Source: Dyadobacter sp. CY347 (GTDB taxonomy: Bacteria; Bacteroidota; Bacteroidia; Cytophagales; Spirosomataceae). From it: a stretch of DNA of 64,000 nucleotides. A model generated the notes under the pieces. It did no database searches. It saw only the letters and a program-made list of their open reading frames with translations, and was not told where the DNA came from. A program made the position numbers and the translations under genes. Location: assembly GCF_021502655.1 (NCBI RefSeq), contig NZ_JAKFFT010000002.1, forward strand, positions 682,001-746,000. Reading direction: 5' to 3'. This document shows, in pieces, positions 45,071 to 52,596 of this stretch. The number at the start of each line of letters is the position of its first letter. Position 1 is the stretch's first letter.

Positions 45071-46329
45071 GCTTTAATATGATCCCTGAAACGCAGGAAC
45101 AAAAATTAAAACACTTGTTGGCTTATGTTTCGGCACATTCCCCTTATTACCAAAAGGTTTTCCGAAAGCACGGCGTGGATGTGGACAACATTGTTTCGAT
45201 TGCCGATCTGGCCAAACTGCCCTTCACTACGAAAGACGATCTGGCTGCTGCTAACGATGATTTTTTGTGTGTTCCAAAAAGCAGGATCGCCGATTATGTC
45301 ACAACGTCGGGCACATTAAGCGATCCGGTCGCATTCTATCTCACAGATTCGGACATCGAAAGGCTTGCGGATAATGAGTCAGAGTCTTTTCGTTGCGCCG
45401 GTGGTTCTGAGCATGACATTTACCAGCTCATGACCACCATTGATAAGCGGTTTATGGCCGGGCTTGCTTACTGGATGGGCGCAAGGAAACTCGGTGCCGG
45501 AATGATCCGGGTTGGGCCGGGAGCACCATTTTTGCAATGGGAATCGATCCAGCGCTTTTCGCCAACCGTGATCATCGCCATTCCTTCATTTATCCCCAGG
45601 CTGATCGACTACGCCGTTGCCAACAACATTGATTTCGCCTCTTCCAGCATTAAATCGGTGATATGCATTGGCGAACCGATACGCAATCCTGATTTTACTT
45701 ATAATGAACTTGGTAAGCGGATCACTTCGCAGTGGGACGTCAAACTTTACTCCACTTATGCGTCCACAGAAATGGGCGCGGCCTTTACCGAATGTTCAGA
45801 AGGAAAAGGCGGACATTTGAATGAAGATCTGCTAATCCTGGAAGTGGTTGACGAGCAGGATATTGTGGTAAAAGAGGGCGGCCTGGGCGAAATTGTTATT
45901 TCTACATTGGGCGTGGAAGGCATGCCGCTTTTGCGTTACCGGACGGGCGACTTATGCCACGTACATTACGAAGCCTGTGCTTGCGGGCGCACGAGCCCGC
46001 GCGTGGGACCGGTGGTTGGCAGGAAACAGCAAATGATCAAATTCAAAGGGACGACCATTTTTCCGCCTGCCATTTTTGATGTGCTTGATATGGTTCCGGA
46101 AATCGAACTTTATCAGGTTGTGGTTTCCAAAAATGAGTATGGAAATGATGACATTTCGATTCAGCTGCCTGACCTTTTGGACACCGCTTTTTTTCGTGAA
46201 AAACTGCATTCCCTGTTCAAATCACGCCTTCGTGTAACCCCTTCATTTGCATTCATAACCGCTCACGAACTTAACCTCAGAATATACAAACAGGAAAAAC
46301 GCAAACCTGAAAAATTGATATATATTTGA
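45067..46329 (+). CDS. Phenylacetate-CoA ligase-like AMP-forming acyl/aryl ligase
   Basis: 420 residues, PaaK-like adenylate-forming enzyme. Motifs: YVTTSGTLSDPVAF (about 77-90, phosphate loop), YASTEMG (about 231-237), a CxCG-type cysteine pair in CACGRTSPRVGPVVGR (about 303-318), and the C-terminal subdomain. PaaK-like ligases activate aryl or fatty acids as CoA thioesters or pass them to a carrier. A free acid for the ester link of the product is a plausible substrate. It overlaps the C45 gene by 4 bases, so the two are translationally coupled. A promoter element for the next genes overlaps its stop. Confidence 0.86.
   Translation: MSFNMIPETQEQKLKHLLAYVSAHSPYYQKVFRKHGVDVDNIVSIADLAKLPFTTKDDLAAANDDFLCVPKSRIADYVTTSGTLSDPVAFYLTDSDIERLADNESESFRCAGGSEHDIYQLMTTIDKRFMAGLAYWMGARKLGAGMIRVGPGAPFLQWESIQRFSPTVIIAIPSFIPRLIDYAVANNIDFASSSIKSVICIGEPIRNPDFTYNELGKRITSQWDVKLYSTYASTEMGAAFTECSEGKGGHLNEDLLILEVVDEQDIVVKEGGLGEIVISTLGVEGMPLLRYRTGDLCHVHYEACACGRTSPRVGPVVGRKQQMIKFKGTTIFPPAIFDVLDMVPEIELYQVVVSKNEYGNDDISIQLPDLLDTAFFREKLHSLFKSRLRVTPSFAFITAHELNLRIYKQEKRKPEKLIYI
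46321..46328 (+). promoter_or_regulatory. Internal -7 element at the ligase stop codon
   Basis: TATATTTG is a perfect TAnnTTTG match, spanning the last codons of the ligase gene and 36 bases before the ATG of the next gene. Confidence 0.45.
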
Positions 46330-46363
46330 AGCCTCTATTACCATAAAAAAATAAAAAAAGAAT

Positions 46364-46975
46364 ATGAAAAAGACCATTTACGCAGCAGTTATTGCCATTG
46401 TTGCGATCGGAGCAACGGATACATTTGCTCAAAGGGTTGAGCTGAAAAGCGGAGACGTTGCCGTGTTATCAGGCCAGAAAACAGTGAACATTGAATACGA
46501 TTATTCAGAGTTCGGGGTTGGCAAATTCGCTACGGAAAAAGAATATCTGGATAAAAAATCTGCTGAGTACAATGCCAAAGAAGCAGGCAAAGGGGACACC
46601 TGGAAAAAAGCCTGGGTAGACGACCGTAAGAACCGTTTTGAACCGAAATTTGAAGAACTTTTCAACAAAGGATTGGCCGACAAAGGCCTGCAAGCCGTTC
46701 AATCACGTCCTGATGCGACTTACACATTGATCGTTCGCACAAAATTCGTGGAGCCGGGTTTTAATGTAGGTGTTATGCGCAAGAATGCATATGTGGATTA
46801 CGAGGTTGACCTGGTGGAATCTGCTAATAAATCAACAAAAGTGGCGCAAATGAACCTGCGCAATGTTCCCGGTGGCCAGTTTGGCGGCTTTGACTTTGAT
46901 ACGGGCGTCCGGATTGCCGAATCTTATGCAAAAGCAGGAAAATCACTTGCTGCATTTTTGGATAAAAAGCTTTAA
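46364..46975 (+). CDS. Secreted protein of unknown function
   Basis: 203 residues, signal peptide about 1-22 (ending TFAQ). The mature part begins with a hydrophilic stretch (ELKSGDVAVLSGQKTVNIEYDYSEFGVGKF) and has a Lys/Asp-rich middle and a conserved-looking PGGQFGGFDFDTG segment (about 170-183). I do not recognise the family. It sits within the dar-type block and is followed by another secreted protein of similar size; both may be carriers or chaperones for a hydrophobic product in the periplasm, which is a guess. An internal promoter element precedes it. Confidence 0.62.
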   Translation: MKKTIYAAVIAIVAIGATDTFAQRVELKSGDVAVLSGQKTVNIEYDYSEFGVGKFATEKEYLDKKSAEYNAKEAGKGDTWKKAWVDDRKNRFEPKFEELFNKGLADKGLQAVQSRPDATYTLIVRTKFVEPGFNVGVMRKNAYVDYEVDLVESANKSTKVAQMNLRNVPGGQFGGFDFDTGVRIAESYAKAGKSLAAFLDKKL

Positions 46976-47013
46976 AAACCATTCATAGTTACAATTTTAA
47001 CGTTCCTGATGTT

Positions 47014-47646
47014 ATGAAAAAATTGTTACTTCTTGCATTCGTTCTGTTTAGCGCTGGATTTGCATCTGCCGAGAATACGATGGCCGATCTTTTCAATGGC
47101 AAAGCGAAGCTTACTTTCCTGGGCCTGGATTTTACGCAGGCTAAATATGTAGGCAGGATCGGTTTTACGGATCCCAATGCGATTCAAAACCAGCATATGG
47201 TCAGCTGGAATAATCTGATCGAAATGGAGCCTAAGAAATTCTCACTTCAAAAAGCATTCAACCTGAAAGACGATCAGTATGTTTCGAAAGTGGAGGATAT
47301 GGTGAAATTCAACAAGTCGGCCAATGTTGCGGATAATATTACCGAAACCGAAGCGACATTAACCGAGGATCAGGTCAGGAAAGCCGTTTCAAAATATTCA
47401 CTCAGCGAGAAAGATGGGGTAGGCGTTGTTTACGTGGTTGAAAGTTTGAGCAAAACAGCCGAAAAACTGACGGTATGGGTTACTTTCATCGATTTAAGCA
47501 CGAAAAAGGTGCTTTATACTGAAAAGGTGGAAGGAAAAGCGGGCGGTTTTGGCTTCCGTAATTACTGGGCTGGCGGCGTTTACAAGATCAATGAGGCCAT
47601 TGATTCCAAGCTTTATAAAAAGTGGAGCAAGACCTATAAGGTTTAA
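47014..47646 (+). CDS. Secreted protein of unknown function
   Basis: 210 residues with a signal peptide (about 1-19, ending ASAE). Mature features are LTFLGLDFTQAKYVG (about 32-46) and a C-terminal GKAGGFGFRNYWAGG segment, comparable in position to the GGF stretch of the preceding gene product, so the two may be distant paralogues. It has no cysteines in the mature part and no membrane anchor, so it is probably periplasmic. I do not recognise a family. It is 38 bases behind its neighbour. Confidence 0.62.
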   Translation: MKKLLLLAFVLFSAGFASAENTMADLFNGKAKLTFLGLDFTQAKYVGRIGFTDPNAIQNQHMVSWNNLIEMEPKKFSLQKAFNLKDDQYVSKVEDMVKFNKSANVADNITETEATLTEDQVRKAVSKYSLSEKDGVGVVYVVESLSKTAEKLTVWVTFIDLSTKKVLYTEKVEGKAGGFGFRNYWAGGVYKINEAIDSKLYKKWSKTYKV

Positions 47647-47709
47647 AAAGTAAACAGAATTGCCTATTTTTAAAGCAAAGTTCATTACCGATACCATAGC
47701 ATATTGTTT

Positions 47710-47756
47710 GTAAGCTGTGATTTGTTCGCCAGGTTGGGGAGCGCTTCACAGCTTAC
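47710..47756. repeat. 11-bp perfect inverted repeat between the secreted-protein and YdcF-type genes
   Basis: GTAAGCTGTGA (47710-47720) and TCACAGCTTAC (47746-47756), with a 25-base spacer. The right arm is followed by TGTTT, not a strong T-run, so it may be a weak terminator, an RNA structure or a protein site. Confidence 0.6.
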
Positions 47757-47779
47757 TGTTTAACTGATAACCCATACCC

Positions 47780-48505
47780 GTGCGGATTTTACCTCTCATT
47801 TTCCTGGTTCTTATCACCTTATCGTTATCAGGATGTGGGAAAATGCTGTATCGGTCCGCCGCCAAGGCATTTAATAAGGGAATCAAAGAGTCACCCTATG
47901 ATGCTGTTATCGTTCCCGGCTTTCCGCATAATGGTGATAAGTGGGATATGATCCTGCAAATGCGCATCCATTGGGCACATTATCTCTATTCACAGGGCTA
48001 CACCAAAAACATTATTTTCTCAGGCTCTGCCGTTGCCACGCCCTATGTTGAAAGCAGGGTTATGGCCGATTATGCACACGCGCTGGGCGTGCCCCGCGAA
48101 AACATTTTTACAGAGGAGAAAGCCGAGCACAGCACAGAAAACGTCTACTATTCCTACCGCCTTGGAAAAGACCTTGGTTTTACAAAACTTGCACTCGCTA
48201 CGGACCCGATCCAAACGAGCTATATGCGCAAGTTCATCAAGCGTTTCGACCTGCCGATCGGGCTTTTGCCTACTGTCATCGACACTTTAAAAATGATGAA
48301 CCTGTATGAGCCCAAACTGGATCATAAATTGTCCATGCGGGAAGGATTTGTGAAGCTGTCGGACAGGGAGAATTTTTTCCAGCGCTTCCGGGGGACAATG
48401 GGCAGATACATTATCTGGCATGAGGAAGACCTTAAAAAGAAAAAGCACAGAAGAAAGTTCAAAGACAGGATGATACCCGCCTCTAGGGCGAAAAATGAAC
48501 CATAA
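47780..48505 (+). CDS. YdcF/SanA-type (DUF218) lipoprotein
   Basis: 241 residues from a GTG start; a lipoprotein signal ends at LSGC (Cys about residue 19), so unlike classical SanA/ElyC it is lipid-anchored. The DUF218 fold is visible: DAVIVPGFPHNGD (about 41-53), IIFSGSAV (about 75-82), ENIFTEEKAEHSTENVYYS (about 107-125) and ALATDPIQTSYM (about 137-148). The last 40 residues are very basic. YdcF/SanA proteins act at the envelope, but their reaction is unknown. In this block it may deal with product placement in the membrane. It is 10 bases upstream of the methyltransferase gene. Confidence 0.78.
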   Translation: MRILPLIFLVLITLSLSGCGKMLYRSAAKAFNKGIKESPYDAVIVPGFPHNGDKWDMILQMRIHWAHYLYSQGYTKNIIFSGSAVATPYVESRVMADYAHALGVPRENIFTEEKAEHSTENVYYSYRLGKDLGFTKLALATDPIQTSYMRKFIKRFDLPIGLLPTVIDTLKMMNLYEPKLDHKLSMREGFVKLSDRENFFQRFRGTMGRYIIWHEEDLKKKKHRRKFKDRMIPASRAKNEP

Positions 48506-48514
48506 ACGCGTATA

Positions 48515-49573
48515 ATGAAAAAAGAATTGTCGGCAATTGACGCCAAGTATGAAGCACAAAAAATAGCATTTGGTCCCATGTATTTTCAGGCGGTCGTGGC
48601 GCTTCGGGAATTGGGCATTTTGCAGTTTATCAGCAGCAATCGAAAAGGTGTCAGCATTGAGACGATTATTGAAAAAACCGGTGTGTCGGAGTATGGCGTT
48701 ACTTTGCTCCTTGAAGCCGCTGAGGTTCTTGATGTTGTGGAAATGGAAGAGGGGCTTGTTAAAATTACCAAGATCGGTTTTTTCCTATTAAGGGATGAGA
48801 TGACGCGGGTCAACATTAACTTCATGAATGATGTATGTTATCTCGGCGCCAAAAACATGACCGAAAGTTTCAAAACCGGTAAGCCCGAGGGGTTGAAAGT
48901 GCTGGGCGACTGGCCAACGATTTACGAAGGACTTTCGATCTTACCAGAACCAGCCAAGACTTCCTGGTTCGAATTTGACCATTATTATTCTGACAATGCA
49001 TTTCCGGAAGCATTAAAAATTGTGTTCAGGAAAAACCCAAAAATGATCTTCGATGTAGGTGGGAACACAGGGAAATGGTCATTCGCCTGCTGCAACCATG
49101 ATCCGAATGTCCGGATTAAAATACTCGATCTTCCGGTTCAGCTCAAAGTGGCAAAGGACAATGCTGCGGAAAGAAATTTGCTTGATCGCATTGATTTTCA
49201 TCCTATTAACCTGCTGGATCGCTCGCAAGAAATCCCGAAAGGCGCGGATGTGATCTGGATGAGCCAGTTTCTGGATTGTTTTTCAAAAGAACAGATCATT
49301 CAGATCCTTGAAAATGCTTGCAATGCAGCATCCGAAAACACGACGCTTTACATTCTGGAACCATTTTTTGATAACCAGGATTTCCCGGCTGCCCAGTATA
49401 GTTTGGTCGCAACATCGCTCTATTTCACGATTATGGCGAATGGAAACAGTAAAATGTATCGCGTTGAAGTGATGAAGGATCTGGCCCGTCAGGCGGGATT
49501 CGAAATCGTGGAAACTTATCCGTTGATCGGCGATAGCTATCACACTATTTTGGAATGCAGGAAACAGTCCTAG
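48515..49573 (+). CDS. SAM-dependent O-methyltransferase-like protein
   Basis: 352 residues. An N-terminal helical winged-helix dimerisation domain (about 1-100, ALRELGILQFIS and so on) leads to a Rossmann SAM domain with motif I MIFDVGGNTGKWS (about 172-184). This is the layout of plant- and polyketide-type O-methyltransferases (acetylserotonin O-methyltransferase family). A methyl group on a resorcinol hydroxyl or on an aryl head is the likeliest product. It is in the same-strand dar block, between the YdcF-type lipoprotein and an unknown secreted protein. Confidence 0.84.
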   Translation: MKKELSAIDAKYEAQKIAFGPMYFQAVVALRELGILQFISSNRKGVSIETIIEKTGVSEYGVTLLLEAAEVLDVVEMEEGLVKITKIGFFLLRDEMTRVNINFMNDVCYLGAKNMTESFKTGKPEGLKVLGDWPTIYEGLSILPEPAKTSWFEFDHYYSDNAFPEALKIVFRKNPKMIFDVGGNTGKWSFACCNHDPNVRIKILDLPVQLKVAKDNAAERNLLDRIDFHPINLLDRSQEIPKGADVIWMSQFLDCFSKEQIIQILENACNAASENTTLYILEPFFDNQDFPAAQYSLVATSLYFTIMANGNSKMYRVEVMKDLARQAGFEIVETYPLIGDSYHTILECRKQS

Positions 49574-49623
49574 GAACATCCGGGCCTGATCATTTGTTTC
49601 AACAATAGTCTACGATTAGTTAC

Positions 49624-50106
49624 ATGAAAAGATCACTGATTATAATTCTCGTTTGCCTGACATCCTTGACTGCATTCCGTTTTGTTCAGTCAGATAAAAA
49701 GGCTTTTTACAAGGCATTATCGAGCGGGCAAGAAGCTGCTATTGATCAGGCGCTCGCAGATCTTGAAAAGGAAAAAACATCATCCCTGACCAATGCGTAT
49801 AAAGGTGCATTGACGATGAAAAAGGCGGGATTCGAGAAGGGTGTGAAAGTAAAGGTCAAGACTTTCAAAAAAGGCGCTTTCATGCTCGAAGATGAAATCA
49901 AAAGCAATCCGGGCAATGCAGAATACCGGTTTTTGAGGTTAGCCGTTCAGGAACATGCGCCCAAAGTTTTGAAATACAATAAGCAGCTTGACGAAGACAA
50001 GCGGGCTGTGATAGCGGGTTACGGTAAGTTGAATAATGATCTGAAATCGATTGTTTCCAATTATGCCAAAGATTCCAAAGTGTTGAAAGAGACGGATTTA
50101 AAGTGA
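49624..50106 (+). CDS. Small secreted protein of unknown function
   Basis: 160 residues with an N-terminal hydrophobic signal (about 1-22). The mature part is helical and basic, with DKKAFYKALSSGQEAAIDQALADLEKEK (about 24-51) and no cysteine. I do not recognise a family, and no catalytic motif is seen. It lies 27 bases upstream of darA and may have a structural role in the cell envelope. Confidence 0.6.
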   Translation: MKRSLIIILVCLTSLTAFRFVQSDKKAFYKALSSGQEAAIDQALADLEKEKTSSLTNAYKGALTMKKAGFEKGVKVKVKTFKKGAFMLEDEIKSNPGNAEYRFLRLAVQEHAPKVLKYNKQLDEDKRAVIAGYGKLNNDLKSIVSNYAKDSKVLKETDLK

Positions 50107-50133
50107 GAATTTAGGTAAAAGGATTGTTGATAA

Positions 50134-51042
50134 ATGGGAAAAATATTAGTCGTAAACTACTCGCAAACCGGACAGCTGAATGAAATCATCGACCAGTTTT
50201 TATCTCCATTTGATCCGGACCGCATAGAAAGGCACCAGATTTTTCCTGTTACGCCCTACGTTTTTCCCTGGACGACCGAAGAATTTTTTGATAAAATGCC
50301 TGAATGTGTTGAGGAAGATACGATTCCGTTAAAACCAATTTCATACACAGCTCAGCAGTACGATCTGATCGTGCTGGGCTATCAGCCCTGGTTTTTGTCG
50401 CCATCGCCGCCTGTTACATCGCTGCTCAAAGACCCGACATTTCAGTCAATTCTGCGCGGAACACCGGTTGTGACTGTGATAGGAGGAAGAAATATGTGGC
50501 TTAATTCTCAGGAGAGCATTAAAAAGCTGATAAAAAATGCTGGCGGCAAGCTTGTAGGGAATATTCCGCTGATGGACAGGACGTCCAATCTGATCAGCGC
50601 ATTCACTATTTTACACTGGATGCTAACCGGCAGAAAAGATCGGAAATGGAATATTTTCCCCCTGCCCGGCGTTAGTGAGCAGGATATTGAAAGCGCATCG
50701 AAATTTGGCGCAATTGTGAACAGCGCAGCAGCAAAATCGGATTACGGCAATCTTCAAAATGAGATTCTGGGAACTGGTTTAATAGAAATCCCGACGGACA
50801 TTTTGTTTATAGAACAGCGTGCCAAAAAACTTTTCAGGATCTGGGCAAAATTGATCAAAACAAAAGGAACGACTCCTGCTAAGCGGAAAAGACTTGTGAG
50901 TTTTTTCAAATATTATCTGCTGATCGCATTGTTTATGGTCGCTCCTGTGATCCTTTTCGTATATAATTTGCTGATCGTGCCATTTACCGGAAATACGATT
51001 AAGAAGAAAAAACAATACTTTTGTGGTGTAGAAACCAAATAA
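50134..51042 (+). CDS. darA: Dialkylresorcinol aromatase DarA-like protein
   Basis: 302 residues. The N-terminus has the flavodoxin-fold FMN phosphate loop (ILVVNYSQTGQLNEI, residues 4-18). A helical bundle follows with a transmembrane segment near the C-terminus (about 265-286, YYLLIALFMVAPVILF). It is followed after two bases by the darB gene, the usual partner. In the characterised Photorhabdus system DarB forms a cyclohexanedione and DarA oxidises it to the dialkylresorcinol; a flavodoxin-like fold suits that oxidation. The name rests on family resemblance and context, not on a search. Confidence 0.82.
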   Translation: MGKILVVNYSQTGQLNEIIDQFLSPFDPDRIERHQIFPVTPYVFPWTTEEFFDKMPECVEEDTIPLKPISYTAQQYDLIVLGYQPWFLSPSPPVTSLLKDPTFQSILRGTPVVTVIGGRNMWLNSQESIKKLIKNAGGKLVGNIPLMDRTSNLISAFTILHWMLTGRKDRKWNIFPLPGVSEQDIESASKFGAIVNSAAAKSDYGNLQNEILGTGLIEIPTDILFIEQRAKKLFRIWAKLIKTKGTTPAKRKRLVSFFKYYLLIALFMVAPVILFVYNLLIVPFTGNTIKKKKQYFCGVETK

Positions 51043-51044
51043 TA

Positions 51045-52187
51045 ATGTCAGACGCATATATTACCAGAATTGCCAAGTTTTTGCCGAATGAGCCCGTTTC
51101 GAATGAAGAAATGGAAGCATATTTAGGGTATATTAATGGAAAACCTTCGAAATCCAAAGCACTTGTTTTACGCAATAACGGCATTAAAAGCAGATACTAT
51201 GCGCTGCTGAAAGACGGCACACCCACGCATACCAATGCGGAATTGGCGGCGCTGGCGGTAACAAAACTGTTTGAAAAACATACATCTGAAATAAAGGAAG
51301 TTGACCTGATCAGTTGCGCCACGTCGAGCCCGGATCAGCTGATGCCTTCGCACGGTTCAATGGTGCATGGTTATTTGAAAGACACTGGTCCTGTTGAAGT
51401 TGTGTCCCCGTCGGGCGTTTGCTGCGCAGGAATGCATGCTTTTAAATACGCTTATATGTCCGTAAAACTGGGCGAAAAGCAAAAAGCAGTTGCGTGCGCT
51501 TCCGAAAGGCTTTCCCCCGTCCTGCGGGCTGACCAGTTCGAGGATGAGGTGCAGCAGCTTTTACGACTTGAAAAAAATCCTTATCTGGCATTTGAAAAAG
51601 ATTTTCTACGCTGGATGCTTTCGGATGGCGCCGGCGCTTTTCTCGTTGAATCTGAGCCGAACCAAACGGGCATTTCTCTTAAAATTGATTGGATAGAGGG
51701 TTGTTCTTATGCCAACGAGCAGGAGCCTTGCATGTACATGGGCGCGGATAAGCTGGAAGACGGTTCGCTGAAAAGTTATAAAGATTTTAAAAGTGAACAG
51801 GTCCAGGAACAATCTGTGTTTAGTATCAAGCAGGATGTGAAGCTTTTAGGAGAAAAAATCGTTAAATTGGGTTTTGCAAAACTGAAAGATATCCTTGAAA
51901 AAAGGGGGATCAGCATGGATGAAGTGAGCTATTTCCTGCCGCACTTGTCCAGCTATTTCTTTGAAAACAAAATTGAAGACTTCTGTAACGAGAATGGCAT
52001 GCCGATTTCAAAAGAAAAGTGGTATACCAACCTGGTTACCAAGGGCAATGTCGGCTCGGCTTCGATTTATATGATGCTTGAAGAGGTTTTTTACAGCGGG
52101 GCACTGAAAAAGGGCGAAAAAATACTTTTGGCAGTTCCAGAAAGCTCCCGTTTCTCTTATATGTTCTGTATGTTGACCGTTTGCTGA
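51045..52187 (+). CDS. darB: Beta-ketoacyl-ACP synthase III-like DarB (ketosynthase/cyclase)
   Basis: 380 residues from the ATG at 51045; the frame extends 24 bases upstream into darA but the MSDAYITRIAKF start is normal. The Cys-His-Asn triad of the KAS III fold is complete: C127 in GVCCAGMHAF, H300 in LPHLSS and N335 in KGNVGSASI. DarB-type enzymes join two acyl chains and cyclise them to a cyclohexanedione. A perfect -7 element (TACTTTTG, 51016-51023) overlaps the end of darA and could give darB a second promoter. It is followed by a small unknown gene 6 bases on. Confidence 0.88.
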   Translation: MSDAYITRIAKFLPNEPVSNEEMEAYLGYINGKPSKSKALVLRNNGIKSRYYALLKDGTPTHTNAELAALAVTKLFEKHTSEIKEVDLISCATSSPDQLMPSHGSMVHGYLKDTGPVEVVSPSGVCCAGMHAFKYAYMSVKLGEKQKAVACASERLSPVLRADQFEDEVQQLLRLEKNPYLAFEKDFLRWMLSDGAGAFLVESEPNQTGISLKIDWIEGCSYANEQEPCMYMGADKLEDGSLKSYKDFKSEQVQEQSVFSIKQDVKLLGEKIVKLGFAKLKDILEKRGISMDEVSYFLPHLSSYFFENKIEDFCNENGMPISKEKWYTNLVTKGNVGSASIYMMLEEVFYSGALKKGEKILLAVPESSRFSYMFCMLTVC

Positions 52188-52193
52188 TCATCC

Positions 52194-52592
52194 ATGAAAA
52201 AGGAAGACCTTCCACAAGACCCTGGTGCTCTGGAAAAATTTACCAGGGAAGTATGCTACGTCAAAAATGCAGACGGAAAATACGAAACGGCATTAAGCAG
52301 AGGTTGGGAGGTCAAAAAGCAGGCTTTGGACAGCGCCTGGGATGATGTGAATGAGCGGATAGAGGACGCCAGAAAGGCAGTAGCGAATGGAGAGAAAAGT
52401 CCTATTTACTACTTCATGGAGCTCAGGCTGATGGATCTTTCGGTCCTTTCGGGTTACACTGGTTTTTTTCCTTTTTTTATCAAAAGACATTTAAAACCGT
52501 CCGTTTTCAAAGGATTGAGCGATCGCAAATTGGAAAAATATGCCGGTGCGTTCGATGTTGCATTGCAGGAATTGAAAAATTTTAAAGGTTGA
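52194..52592 (+). CDS. Small soluble protein of unknown function
   Basis: 132 residues, helical and charged, with no signal peptide or membrane segment. Visible features are ETALSRGWEVKKQALDSAWDDVNERI (about 38-63) and a hydrophobic GYTGFFPFFIKRHLKP segment (about 93-108). I do not recognise a family. Its tight placement, 6 bases after darB and 4 bases before the BtrH-like gene, suggests that it is a subunit or assembly partner of one of these. Confidence 0.65.
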   Translation: MKKEDLPQDPGALEKFTREVCYVKNADGKYETALSRGWEVKKQALDSAWDDVNERIEDARKAVANGEKSPIYYFMELRLMDLSVLSGYTGFFPFFIKRHLKPSVFKGLSDRKLEKYAGAFDVALQELKNFKG

Positions 52593-52596
52593 GCCA

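Noticed and set aside
46364-47646. The two secreted proteins as a toxin-immunity pair
   Set aside because: Both have signal peptides and no toxin domain or inhibitor-like partner is seen.
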